Below are positions 28,215 through 37,752 of a stretch of DNA of 42,500 nt, in pieces (the stretch's first letter is position 1; each line of letters starts with the position of its first letter). Where the stretch lies: NCBI GenBank assembly GCA_963575745.1, contig CAUYUJ010001292.1, forward strand, positions 180,001-222,500, written 5' to 3'. Origin of the DNA: Prorocentrum cordatum. Its lineage: Eukaryota; Sar; Dinophyceae; Prorocentrales; Prorocentraceae. Both the position numbers and the translations under genes were made by a program. The notes under the pieces are model-generated. The model was given only the letters and a program-made list of their open reading frames with translations. It had not been told where the DNA came from and searched no databases.

Positions 28215-29075
28215 CGTAATTGGCAGGGGATCGTGGGATCGTGGCCTCTGAGGGTGGGGGGGAGGGGGGGGCGCACGCGGCGGCCTCTGCGAGGCGTCGT
28301 GCCTCGGGGGCGCGCACGCTGTGCAATCTCTACACGGGGTCGTGGCTTCGGAGAGGCGAACCCAGGGGTCGCAGCCTCGACAACGCGAACATCGTGCAGT
28401 TTCACAGGGCTTGTGGCGTTGGGGGCCCGCGCACTGCGACGTGTACTAGATATCGTGGCTCTGGGGGCTCGACTCTGTATGATTATGTAAGACGAGCCGT
28501 GGCGTCGGGGACGCGCAGAGGGCGTACTGTACGAGGCATCGTGGCCTCGGGGACGCGAATATGCCGCAATGTGATAGGGATCGTGGCTCCGCAGACGTAA
28601 ATCTGATGGCCTGGAGGGCGCGCATGCTATGTAAATGACGAGCGATCGTGGCCTCCATAACGCGAACATCGCGTCATCCACGAAAACCGTGAGCTCGGGC
28701 ACGCAAGCATAGTGTAACTTATTATGGATTATTTCCCCGTGGGCGCGGCGCGAACATTGTGTAATTTAGCACGGTTTGTGGTTTCGGGGGCGCCAGCATT
28801 TTATGATTTACGAGGGATCGTGGCCGTGCGGACGCGAACCTGGTGTAAGTAAAAGGTGTTACCAGAGATCATGGCTTCGGGGGCGCAGACCTGGCGTACT
28901 TTACAAGGGGGTTATGGCTTCGGGACGCAGCTACGGCGTAATGTTCAAAAGCTTATGGCTTCGGGGATGCAAACACTGTGTAAGTTGCTAGGGGTTATGG
29001 CCATGGGGACGCGAATATCGTATGGTTTCCTAGAGACGGCCTCAGGCACGCGAACATGGTATATTTTGCTATGCT
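28215..29075 (+). repeat. 43-bp degenerate satellite, about 19 units
   Basis: Units centre on ATCGTGGCTTCGGGGGCGCG followed by AACATNGTGTAANTT. Starts of the GTGGC or ATGGC core fall near 28411, 28454, 28497, 28537, 28579 and again near 28869, 28912, 28952, 28995, 29038, so spacing is 40-43 bp. The left half is more diverged. Non-coding in all frames. Confidence 0.8.
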
Positions 29076-29324
29076 TAATTGCCCCCTTGGGGCGCGAATC
29101 TCACATTTTTTATGTGTCCCACGATTCCCCCATGAATTCTGAGACCACCCCAAGGGGGTGGTGTAGTTCGTTTTTGCCCCCCCCCCCCCCTGCCCGAACT
29201 TCAACACTGTACAATTGGAATCAGACCGTAGAACCATCACATCGGAAATTGGAATGGGTGCAGGGGGCAGCAAATCTAAGTCGCGCAGCTTGGTGGCCTC
29301 ACAAGGGGACCGGCGGATACTTAC

Positions 29325-30300
29325 ATATTATATATACACCAATACCTATGTGCAGTCGTACATCTGTACGCACATACAACATACACATGCATTTACACAG
29401 ACACAGTCTACACATGCGTATTCATACACCTATACCCCGACATATGCATATACATGGACATGCACATAGACATGCGCATACACATACACATACATATATC
29501 CGCACACCTAGAACTACACCCATACACATGCACATACAGTTTCACATACATGCATGCATGCATGCATGCATGCGGGCATCCATCCATGCATCCATCCATA
29601 CATACAGACATACGTACATACACATACATACATACGTACGTAATCACATACATACATACATACACATATACGACCTGCATGCATGCATAAGTGCATACCT
29701 GTATACATGCATACGTGCATAATTGCATACATGCACACATACATGTTTGCACACGTACACGCCTACGTACATGCACACATACATACATACATTCATAGAC
29801 TCGTACATGCATGCACGTATGCATGCATACATACCTTAATTCATACATGCGTCCACGCATACCTACATACATACATACATACATACATACATACAAACAT
29901 ACATTTGTTACATGTAGACATACATACAAACATACACATGCATAAATACATAAGCACGCATGCACACAAACAGACATACATACAGACAGACAGACAGACA
30001 GACATACATACAGACAGACAGGCAGACATGCTTGCTTACATACATACATACATACATACATGCATACACACATACACCTTCAAATACTTACACGCACACA
30101 TACACGCATACATGCATACACACATGTAGAGATATGGGCACGTACGCATATCTCTGGTTATACATGTTTACATATAGAGAAAGGAAGATCGATAGAGACA
30201 CAGAGAGAGAGCAGAAGAGAGATAGAGACCGATACATAGAAAGAGAGAGAACGAGGGGAGAGACAGAGAGAAATACAGTCATAGACAGTGGCAGAGACAG
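29325..30300. repeat. (CATA)n/(ACAT)n array, then (GA)n
   Basis: Roughly 840 bp of CATA tetranucleotides with GCATGC, CACA and CAGA variants up to about 30165, followed by a (GA)n-rich tract at 30175-30300. Tyr/His/Met-rich frames are repeat artefacts. Confidence 0.9.
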
Positions 30301-31165
30301 AGCTAGGGGGAGCATGATTTTGGCCTCCAGGATGCCTGCCAGTTTTGGAAGCCAGCTGGGGGGGTCTCAGGCTCGCCTCGGAGCTCATTGCGATCATCCT
30401 GATTTTGCTGAGGATCCGCTTCACCCCCAGCGAGACTGGAACCACCGGTGTGAGCCACCGCGCAGCGGGCTTCCCAGAGGAAGGGCATGCCCAGCGCCCC
30501 GGAGACCAGGACTGTGCAGACCAGGCTCTCGCCAGAGCCAGGCTGATAAAAGCTGGAGAGCGGGGCGTGCTTCGATCCACGGCGGCAGTGTTCTCTTGGA
30601 GCGTGCCGATGCCCTGGTCTACCAAGTCCCTGCCTGCGGGACCCAAGCATTTTCTCTCAGGGGCCCCACATGTTACGAGGAAAATCCGGGAGGCCTCGCG
30701 TGGCGCGCAGTAGCCGACTGTTCTAGTCCACACGTCAGTTGCGCGGCGATGCCCCAGCGTCAGTCCGAGGTACATCCCACGCAATGCCGACGCAGTCCGA
30801 CGGGAACCCGACACAAATCCGACGTGGATCGGGTCTCAAGTTGCCGCGCGAAGCCCTCCCATCCGTAGCCCTCTTGGCCCGCAGGGTGCGTCCAGCGCCC
30901 GCCACCCTCCATCTCACCGGACCCACCCAGCGACGTCACGAGGGCCTGCGCATCGGAGGAGGGGCAGTTCAGACAACGCCAATTCCCCTGCCCAGCCCGA
31001 GTGCGCTCAAGATCGGTCCCCGACCCCCTCCCGAAATCCACCATGATCTGCTTGTCGAGTCGGATCCAGCCGTGGTGACGAGACGCTTCCAGGAGGCCCA
31101 GAGAGGACCAGAACCGCCAATGAGCGGCGCCGTCGCCTCGACTAACCCTCCTCCGAGGGAACACC
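30301..31165. other. Ordinary-complexity stretch without supported gene
   Basis: Mixed composition. No repeat family match, leader sequence or domain was found. Its 3' part is the region just upstream of the possible secretory exon. Confidence 0.35.
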
Positions 31166-31380
31166 ATGGTCGGCTACAGGGCGCTGCTGCTTCTGTCTGG
31201 CAGCGCCCTCGGCTCCCTCGGCCTCGACGTGACGGCCCGCGACAGCACGGCCGCGGCCCTCCAGAGCAGGCGCGGCGCTGGTGACGAGCCCACCGGGCCC
31301 ATCGTGGCGGGCTCCGAGTACCCCGCCAGCAGCTCCTCGCTCCTGGACTCGGCGGCGAAGAGGATCGAGGGCCAAATCGT
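31166..31380 (+). CDS. Possible first exon of a secreted protein (hypothetical)
   Basis: The ATG in ACACCATGGTC opens a frame that reads MVGYRALLLLSGSALGSLG, a good signal peptide, then LDVTARDSTAAALQSRR, GPIVAGSEYPASSSSLLDSA and AKRIEGQIV. Coding quality ends where the (TCC)n tract begins at about 31380, so a donor is expected there. No downstream exon is found; the LINE at 31756 would lie in its first intron. Confidence 0.4.
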
Positions 31381-31755
31381 CCTCCTCCTCTCCTCCTCTC
31401 CTCCTCCTCCTCCTCATCCTCCTCCTCCATGTCCTCCTCCTCCTCCTCCTACTCCTCCTCCTCCTTCTCCTCCAGGCTCCGTGCCCTTGCAGGAGGCGTC
31501 ATGGTCTGTGTCCCCCTCCTCCTCCTCCTCCTCCTCCTCCTCCTCCTCCTCCTCCTTTTCCTCCCTCTTCTCCTCCTACCTCGTCCTCCTACCTCGTGCT
31601 AGATGATCCTCATCGTCCTCCTCCTCCTCCTCCTCCTCCTCCTCCTCCTCCTCCTCCATGTCCTACTCCTCCTCCTCCTCATCCTCCTCCTCGTCCCTGT
31701 CCTCCTCCTCCTCCTCGCCTCCTCCTCCTCCTTCTCCTCCTCCTCCTCCTCCTCC
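31378..31755. repeat. (TCC)n tract immediately 5' of the LINE
   Basis: CCT/TCC triplets on the plus strand in three runs (31378-31475, 31515-31560, 31617-31755), broken by short unique pieces. The last run joins directly to the DinoSL. The same repeat in the same orientation follows the LINE at 37365. Confidence 0.9.
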
Positions 31756-31777
31756 TCCGTAGCCATTTTGGCTCAAG
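31756..31777 (+). other. Perfect DinoSL sequence at the 5' end of the LINE
   Basis: TCCGTAGCCATTTTGGCTC followed by AAG is a 22-of-22 match to the dinoflagellate trans-spliced leader (D = T at the first position). It is followed at once by an ATG at 31778 and lies about 165 bp before the ORF1 start. No 3' donor GT of an SL gene follows it, so it is not an SL RNA gene. Confidence 0.9.
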
Positions 31778-31941
31778 ATGGAGGTTTCCCCTGGGAACCG
31801 AACGGATACCGCTAGTCCGCGGCTGGCAAGACTTCTTGAAGTCTGGCATCGACTCTGGGCCACCTCTCCAGCGCTCGCGTCGGTGGGTAAACGGAGGCAT
31901 TTCCCGTTCCTGTCGGCTCGATCGCTTCCAGCTTCGAAGCC

Positions 31942-33273
31942 ATGCCTGGAGCAGCGAGTCCCGAGAAGATCCGCGTCCACTCGGTGGGCTCCCACAGCTG
32001 CAGCGGCCGCTCGACGTCCAGGACACGATCATCCAAGTCCCACTCGCGGGCGCCCGAGCCTCGCCGCAAGGCGCCACAAGCTGATCATGGACGGCTGGTC
32101 CGCCCTGGTGCTGCCGCTCCTCCTTCTGGCCACGCTGGTCCTGCTGGCCGTCGGGGAAAGGGCGACAGGAAGCCCTCCAACCTCTCCCCCAGCGAGGCGT
32201 GCTGGCGCCAGAGAGCAGCTGATGCGGCCTTCGAGATGCAGAGAGACGGGATCGACCTCGACATGCTGGCTACGTTCCCCTCGCAGGGCGCGGGGGAGGC
32301 TGGAGTCGGGGATGCTGCTGATAAGGACGCCGCCGCCAGTGCCAGGGACGGCTCTCGTCAAGCTGCTGGCGTTGGCGGTGACCCGTGGAGGACCTACCTG
32401 GACAACGGCGGGACCCCCCTGGGCCCTGCTTCGCCACTGGGACCAAGCCGTGGCCACCCCCCCGTTCATGCTGCTCCTCCTCGTGATCAGCGGCCTGGCG
32501 CGACTCCTGGGGCCTCATCTGTGGCGACTTCGTCTGGGGATACGGGCGGTGCCGCGGATGCTACCCCGTCCAACCCCACACAGGCCGCCCTTCTCCAGCA
32601 AGTTCAGGCGGCCATCACCTCCGCCGTCACGTCAGCGGTCGTCGCCAGCGTCGACGCCACCCTCTCGGCGGGCCTGGCGCAGATCCAAGGGGTCATGGAG
32701 TCCCGTGTCGGTGCCGTGGAAGGACGCCTTCGGGGGGTTGAGCAGAAGCAGTTGGACATCGAGAGGCAGCTGCGCGCGGACATTGCACAGCTCCGCGAGC
32801 AGATGGGCATCATGGCGCGTGCTGAGCCATGTTCCGCCCCTGCTGGCCCTGAGTGGGGCCGCCCTCCAGACCTCACGGCGGTGGTCGTGCGTTGCAAGGA
32901 GGAGCTCCCCGCTGCGGCCTTCATGCAGGCCATCGACCCCCTCCTCACGGCGGCTGGCACGGGCCCCGACTCATTCGCGGTCGAGGCGGAGCCCCTCGGC
33001 AAGCGCTGCGTCTTCCGCTTCAAGGGACCCCCTGAGCTCGGGGCTAGAAGGGCTGCTAAGGTGCTAGGGTGCATGCGCCTTGGCCGTGGGGAGTGGCGCA
33101 AGCCACGTGCCACGACGCCTGCAGGCCACGAGGTCGACATATTCGTGGCGCCCGACCAGAACCGCAAACAGGTGTTGCACGAGCTCACGCTCAAGAAGCT
33201 CGCCGTCGCGCTGGGGCGCGTCATCGGCGACAGTCACCGCATCCTCGTGGACAAGCAGAAGTTCTCCCTCTAG
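31942..33273 (+). CDS. LINE ORF1 protein, nucleic-acid-binding, early stop
   Basis: A 443-codon frame from the ATG in AGCCATGCC. The N-terminal part is basic and Ser/Pro-rich. A helical stretch with heptad-like spacing follows (AGLAQIQGVMESRVGAVEGR, then VEQKQLDIERQLRADIAQLR), likely a trimer- or dimer-forming coiled coil. The last part (LTAVVVRCKEELPAAAF to CVFRFKGPPELGARRAAKVL) has the strand-helix-strand pattern of an RRM-like domain; that is inference. ORF1 proteins coat element RNA. The TAG at 33271-33273 seems premature: the same frame continues QWEAFLRLTIDGPNSTP to EDLEATVEAALAPGDDDW and stops at 33436-33438, just inside ORF2. Confidence 0.7.
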   Translation: MPGAASPEKIRVHSVGSHSCSGRSTSRTRSSKSHSRAPEPRRKAPQADHGRLVRPGAAAPPSGHAGPAGRRGKGDRKPSNLSPSEACWRQRAADAAFEMQRDGIDLDMLATFPSQGAGEAGVGDAADKDAAASARDGSRQAAGVGGDPWRTYLDNGGTPLGPASPLGPSRGHPPVHAAPPRDQRPGATPGASSVATSSGDTGGAADATPSNPTQAALLQQVQAAITSAVTSAVVASVDATLSAGLAQIQGVMESRVGAVEGRLRGVEQKQLDIERQLRADIAQLREQMGIMARAEPCSAPAGPEWGRPPDLTAVVVRCKEELPAAAFMQAIDPLLTAAGTGPDSFAVEAEPLGKRCVFRFKGPPELGARRAAKVLGCMRLGRGEWRKPRATTPAGHEVDIFVAPDQNRKQVLHELTLKKLAVALGRVIGDSHRILVDKQKFSL

Positions 33274-33418
33274 TCCCAATGGGAGGCCTTCCTTCGACTC
33301 ACCATCGACGGCCCCAACTCCACCCCGGCTGTGTCCTGGTCGCCGTCTGCGCTCTCGGCTATCGTGCTGCGGCGTGAGGACCTCGAAGCGACGGTGGAGG
33401 CGGCTCTGGCGCCTGGTG

Positions 33419-35347
33419 ATGATGATTGGTGTCTTTAGCACGTTTGTAAAGCTCTTCGCCGCCCCGCAGAGCAAGGGGCTCACCTTCGCCACCTGGAATG
33501 CCAGAGCATTCTGCTATTACAAGGCGAACGTGGCGGCACGCAAGAGCGACTATCTTGGGAATGCACTCCGAGCAGGGGCTATCGCTGGTATGCAGGAGGT
33601 CCACGGGTCGGCCGTGCGCCTGCGTATGCTGATAGATCGCTTGGGGACGGACTACCAGATGTTCTGCTCCTTCGGTGGCAATGCTGACGAGTCTCTCGGC
33701 AGCGTCGCCGCCACCTTCCCCTGCAAGGTGCGCGCGGGCATGGACCTGCGCAAGACGTTCTGCATCAAGGCGCGGGTGCTCCGTGTCACGGCCACGATCA
33801 CGGACGGGCCCCACTCTGGCTACACGCTGAAGCACTGGAACATTCATGACCACGCCCTCTCGCGCGAGCAAGTACGACGGGTTGCAGGCGCGATCCAGGC
33901 TGATCTGCGTGACATGGAGATGAATCCAAGGAGGTGCTGCGTTGCGGTTGTGTGCGACTTCAACTACGGCGGGAATGCGGAGGTGGAGGGCCCCCTGGTT
34001 CCTGGTGACGGACGCAGGGCTGCCTCTCACCCCCGCGGGCGCGCATGGGCGCATGTGCTGAGTGCTGCGACGGAGATGATACCTCACAAACCGACACACT
34101 GGCATCCTGGCAGGCAGATCGCTACCACGATTGACAAGATATGGATTGGCTCCCCACGCTGGTTGCCCACGCAGACTTTTCAACGTGGGCAGGTGCATGG
34201 AGAGCCTCACGAGTTGCACCTCGACGGGCTCTCGGACCACGCGATGTACTCTGCAGCGTGGACCTCTCGCCCCCCGAGAAAGAGACCGACCACGGGCGTC
34301 ATCAACCCTGTCCCCTCCTTCGTCTCTGAGAATCCCCTATTTGGCGAGATGATCAGGAAGGACGAATGCGAGGTCCCCCTGGATGGTCTCTCTCCCCCTG
34401 ACCGAGTACACTACCACACGAAGATCCTGCAGACTGCAGCGGCCGCCACACGTGATGTCATTCTTCGCGGGGGGCCTGGCTTGCGCTCACCGACGGGTTT
34501 GATCTGGAGACAGCTCGGTCGAGCGATATCGAGGCAGGACGTTCGGGTGGCTGAGACCCTGCTGCGCCAACATGCATGGACGAGCCAGATGGTCGAACTT
34601 CGCTACCACCCAGGACTTGGCAGAGCACAAGTGATGCTCCTAGACCCCCAAGAATTCTCCAGACGGTACCGCATTGCGCAACACCTCGAACTGCAAGAAA
34701 TGCCCCGCCTGCATCAGCATGACACTGACGGGGAGCCAGTCGAGTCCAACAAAGTAGCGCTGGTAAGGCAGCAAAGGGCCTTACGACGGCGCGCGGCCCT
34801 CTGGGCCCCTACGTCGGCACGTCGCTTCCTCGGCGGCGTCGAACTGGATGGCGGCACGGTTGCGAGCACGGAGCAGGATATTCAGAGGGCGCGAGCGAGC
34901 TACTGGCGAGGCGCCCTCGGCGACGACGTGGCGAAGCGGAAGCAGTCAGCCGAGGAAATGATGCGCAGCCTTGCCTCCAACCATAACGTCACCCCCATGT
35001 CCTTCCAAGACGGCATCATGGTCCCCCTCCCGCGTGATGCTCCTCGTGTTGTTCTGCGTCGTCGGGAACTCCAGGATGGCTATCTCCGACGCTACGGCAT
35101 CCAAGGTGCTGACTGGGCCTCGATCGAGCCACCCTCGGCGCGCGCCGTGGCCATGGCGCTTCGCAGGGCCCGCAAGTCAGCTCCTGGCCCAGACGGTCTC
35201 GGCGCTAGGGCTTGGATTCTCACGCAGTTGGGGGTCGAGACGCTGGCGGAGGCTATGGCGTGGCAGCTGGGGGGGGGGGGGGCTGCCCATGCGCCAGGAG
35301 CGGAACTTCTCCATCGCCGTCTTCCCCGCCAAGGGAACGCGTGCTGA
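33419..35347 (+). CDS. LINE ORF2, APE endonuclease and start of reverse transcriptase
   Basis: Starts at ATGATG (33419), overlapping the extended ORF1 end by 20 nt, the usual layout for coupled translation. APE-type endonuclease motifs are visible: TWNAR (Trp26, Asn27), QEVHG, CDFNYGG (Asp180), IDKIWIGS and LSDHAMYSA (Ser272-Asp273-His274). This enzyme nicks target DNA to prime reverse transcription. A linker of about 280 residues follows, then the first RT block, RKSAPGPDGLGARAW, near 35168-35215. The frame meets a run of 14 G at 35269-35282, beyond which meaningful sequence continues in another frame; the frame as it stands ends at 35347. Confidence 0.85.
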   Translation: MMIGVFSTFVKLFAAPQSKGLTFATWNARAFCYYKANVAARKSDYLGNALRAGAIAGMQEVHGSAVRLRMLIDRLGTDYQMFCSFGGNADESLGSVAATFPCKVRAGMDLRKTFCIKARVLRVTATITDGPHSGYTLKHWNIHDHALSREQVRRVAGAIQADLRDMEMNPRRCCVAVVCDFNYGGNAEVEGPLVPGDGRRAASHPRGRAWAHVLSAATEMIPHKPTHWHPGRQIATTIDKIWIGSPRWLPTQTFQRGQVHGEPHELHLDGLSDHAMYSAAWTSRPPRKRPTTGVINPVPSFVSENPLFGEMIRKDECEVPLDGLSPPDRVHYHTKILQTAAAATRDVILRGGPGLRSPTGLIWRQLGRAISRQDVRVAETLLRQHAWTSQMVELRYHPGLGRAQVMLLDPQEFSRRYRIAQHLELQEMPRLHQHDTDGEPVESNKVALVRQQRALRRRAALWAPTSARRFLGGVELDGGTVASTEQDIQRARASYWRGALGDDVAKRKQSAEEMMRSLASNHNVTPMSFQDGIMVPLPRDAPRVVLRRRELQDGYLRRYGIQGADWASIEPPSARAVAMALRRARKSAPGPDGLGARAWILTQLGVETLAEAMAWQLGGGGAAHAPGAELLHRRLPRQGNAC

Positions 35348-37328
35348 TGGCCCGCAAGAAGTCCTCAGGCGCGCTGGTGAGACCCGCCCACTAGCGCTTG
35401 AGAACACTTCCAAGAAGGCCGTCATGTGGGCCCTCAATCCGTGCATGGAGAAGGTGGCGGAGTGGCACTGCGTGGACACGCAGCGAGGCTTCATCTGCGG
35501 GCGCAACGTCTGCGACAACATAGTCGAGCTCGACGCACACTCCCGCGCGCTCCCCATGGCTGCGGGGCACGGTGCCTCCCCCTTCCTCATCTCCTTCGAC
35601 TGGGCCCAGGCCTTCCCGAGCATCGCGCAGGACTGGCTCTTCGGCGCGCTCCGCGCCATGGCCGCCCCCCAGGGGCTCCAGGACGCGCTGAAGGTCAACT
35701 ACGACGGGGTCGTCTCCCTCGCGGCTTCGCGCACGAGGGCTGCGCTCTATTCGGTGCGCTCGGGCATCCTCCAGGGCGACCCCGCCAGTGGCACTCTGTT
35801 CGTCCTCGCCGCCCACCCGTCCGGGCAGGACCTGAAGGCCAACTTGGACTCCAAGCGTCGGGGCATCTCGAGATGGTGCGCCGACGACCTGGGCGCGGCG
35901 GTGATGTCCCAACGCGGGCTGCTCACGCTGGCCCGCGTCTTCCGCGCCGCGAAGCTCCTGGCGGGCCTGATGATCAAGCCTGCGAAGTGCCGCGCCATCC
36001 CGCCGGGTGACCCGCAGCGTGCTGGCGCGCAGGAGCGGGCGCGGGACTCCCTGGTGGCCGCGGACAAAGACTGGGAGGCGTTCCCAATCGTGGACCGCCT
36101 CGAGTACCTGGGCGTGCTGCTGGGACCAGGGGTCACGCAGGAGGTACAATGGCGTGTGCCGATGAAGAAATACTCCGAGCGCGTCGGGGAGATCTCCAGG
36201 AGCCGCTCGGACGTGCATGCTGCCATCCTCCTGTGCAAGGAGCGCTGCGTGCCCGTCCTGTCGTACAAGGCGCAGGTGGTGGAGGCCCCCGCCTCCCTGA
36301 AGAAGCTCGAGCGAGGGGGGCTGGCGCACCTGCTGCGCCTGCCAGGCAGCTTCCTGGGAGACGGGGAGTGGCATGAGCTCGACACCGTCGGCGGCCCGCA
36401 GATCCCCTCCGCCACGGCGATGTGCGAGGCAGCCCTCGCGAGGGCGGCGGTGGTCACGCTGGACTCCTGGCGCACGGCCTCACGGCAGCTCCGCGGGGCC
36501 GCGCTGCGGCACCTGCCCTTGGCGCGGACGGTCCGTGGCTGCCCGTGGCCCAGCAGGTGGCAATCTGAGGCCATTGCTGTGACGCTGGAGAGAGCGGCGT
36601 CGTGCCGCGGCATGAGCCCCCGCGCGGCGGCCGTGCGCGCCCTTTTTGCGGCCGCCTCCCGCGGGGCCCACCGCAGGCGCGCCAGCCCAGCTGCAGGAGA
36701 CGAGCGCCACGCTCTCCTGCGGCGTGCGCGGCCACAGCACCTCCTCTACTCCTCCCTCCTTGGTTCGTACCTTCGCTCCGACTCTCGTCTCCCGCGCCTC
36801 CACCTCCGCCTGCAAGAGCGTCTCCAGCGCTGGTTTGGGGTCCACGCTGTCGACGCTGCGGCGATCGACTGGTCGGCCGTCGCCTCGGTGATGCATCGCA
36901 TCCCGCCGTCCTGGCGCAGTGCTTGCATTAAGACCTGGGGAGGGGGTTGGATCACCGAGTCTAGGATGCGCAACCCGTACAGGCGGTGCGTCTGGGGATG
37001 TCCTGGGGCTCGAGACTCGCTAAAGCACTACTTTTGCTGGTGCGACCCGATGTATATGCTCGTCCGTAGTCAATTAAATGCCGACCTTCCAGCACCCCCG
37101 TTTTTGGACCCCCTCCTAGCTCTGGGCCTGATCCACCCCTCCCCCGAGGCGTTCAAATTCACTGCCTGTTATTTCCATCTTTATAGGTTGGCTCACCAAG
37201 AAAGCAAAACCCGCGTTCCGCCGTTTAAGGATAATGACGCTCGCTCGCTCGCTCGTGCTGCACTCCAAGCAGTTGAAACGCCCGTCGGTGGTCAGCGCCG
37301 CAGGAGGCCCCGCCCACAGAGGCGATAG
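35283..37328 (+). CDS. LINE ORF2, reverse transcriptase and C-terminal knuckle (frameshifted part)
   Basis: In phase with a frame open from 34971, this carries the rest of the RT. Motif A is FDWAQAFPSI at 35595-35624 with the catalytic Asp. Motif B is SGILQGDPASGTLF at about 35760-35800. Motif C is CADDLGAAV at 35878-35904, with Cys replacing the usual Tyr or Phe of the xADD box. GLMIKPAKC follows as motif D. Near the end, CVWGCPGARDSLKHYFCWC (about 36987-37043) is the Cys/His knuckle common in LINE C-termini. Stop at 37326-37328. The frame change relative to the upstream part lies in the G14 run. Confidence 0.85.
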   Translation: MPMRQERNFSIAVFPAKGTRADGPQEVLRRAGETRPLALENTSKKAVMWALNPCMEKVAEWHCVDTQRGFICGRNVCDNIVELDAHSRALPMAAGHGASPFLISFDWAQAFPSIAQDWLFGALRAMAAPQGLQDALKVNYDGVVSLAASRTRAALYSVRSGILQGDPASGTLFVLAAHPSGQDLKANLDSKRRGISRWCADDLGAAVMSQRGLLTLARVFRAAKLLAGLMIKPAKCRAIPPGDPQRAGAQERARDSLVAADKDWEAFPIVDRLEYLGVLLGPGVTQEVQWRVPMKKYSERVGEISRSRSDVHAAILLCKERCVPVLSYKAQVVEAPASLKKLERGGLAHLLRLPGSFLGDGEWHELDTVGGPQIPSATAMCEAALARAAVVTLDSWRTASRQLRGAALRHLPLARTVRGCPWPSRWQSEAIAVTLERAASCRGMSPRAAAVRALFAAASRGAHRRRASPAAGDERHALLRRARPQHLLYSSLLGSYLRSDSRLPRLHLRLQERLQRWFGVHAVDAAAIDWSAVASVMHRIPPSWRSACIKTWGGGWITESRMRNPYRRCVWGCPGARDSLKHYFCWCDPMYMLVRSQLNADLPAPPFLDPLLALGLIHPSPEAFKFTACYFHLYRLAHQESKTRVPPFKDNDARSLARAALQAVETPVGGQRRRRPRPQRR

Positions 37329-37361
37329 GCTGGATAGACACGCGGCCCCCCCCAGACGCTC

Positions 37362-37730
37362 CAACCTCCTCCTCCTCCTCCCTCGTTCTCCACTCGGCGG
37401 CGCGACCAGCGGAAGAAGGCAGTGGGGGCGGGCCTTCTGGTCGGAAGGGCTCCAGGGGCTCCTTCCTGCCGAGGAGCTGTCCACGGGCCCTGTCCGCAGC
37501 CACAGCACGGGCTCTTCGGAAGGCCGAAGGGCTTCCCGGGAGCCCTCCCTTCCTCGTCCATGTCCTCTTCCTCCTCCTCCTCCTCCCCCCCCTCGTCCAT
37601 GTCCTACTCCTCCTCCGCCCCCTCCTCGTCCATGTCCTCTTCCTCCTCCTCTTCCTCCTCCTCCTCCTCTTCCTCCTCCTCCTCCTCCTCCTCCTCCTCC
37701 TCCTCCTCCTCCTCCTCCCCGCCGCCGCTG
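37362..37730. repeat. (TCC)n tract immediately 3' of the LINE
   Basis: CCTCCT from 37365, a unique GC-rich stretch at 37390-37555, then dense TCC with CTT variants and CCATGTCC insertions to 37725. Same strand orientation as the tract at 31378-31755. Confidence 0.85.
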
Positions 37731-37752
37731 AGAAGGCCCGCCCCCTCCCTCA

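Larger units (their letters stand above)
31756..37361 (+). mobile_element. Non-LTR (LINE, APE-RT type) retrotransposon
   Basis: About 5.6 kb: DinoSL, 5' UTR, ORF1 (coiled coil plus RNA-binding-like region), ORF2 with APE endonuclease, reverse transcriptase and a C-terminal Cys/His knuckle. There are no long terminal repeats, integrase or RNase H that I can see. The 5' end is taken at the SL and the 3' end where (TCC)n begins. Two lesions, an in-frame TAG at 33271 and a frame change in a G14 run at 35269-35282, suggest this copy is recently dead; otherwise the frames are open. Confidence 0.85.

Noticed and set aside
31756-31777. SL RNA gene
   Set aside because: The leader is not followed by a GT donor or Sm-site-like region; it runs straight into an ATG and the LINE.
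31778-33067. 429-codon frame starting right after the SL as LINE ORF1
   Set aside because: It is Pro/Arg/Ser-rich and shadows the 31942 frame, which holds the coiled coil and overlaps ORF2 properly.
32604-33224. 206-codon minus-strand frame
   Set aside because: Antisense shadow of ORF1 in GC-rich coding DNA.
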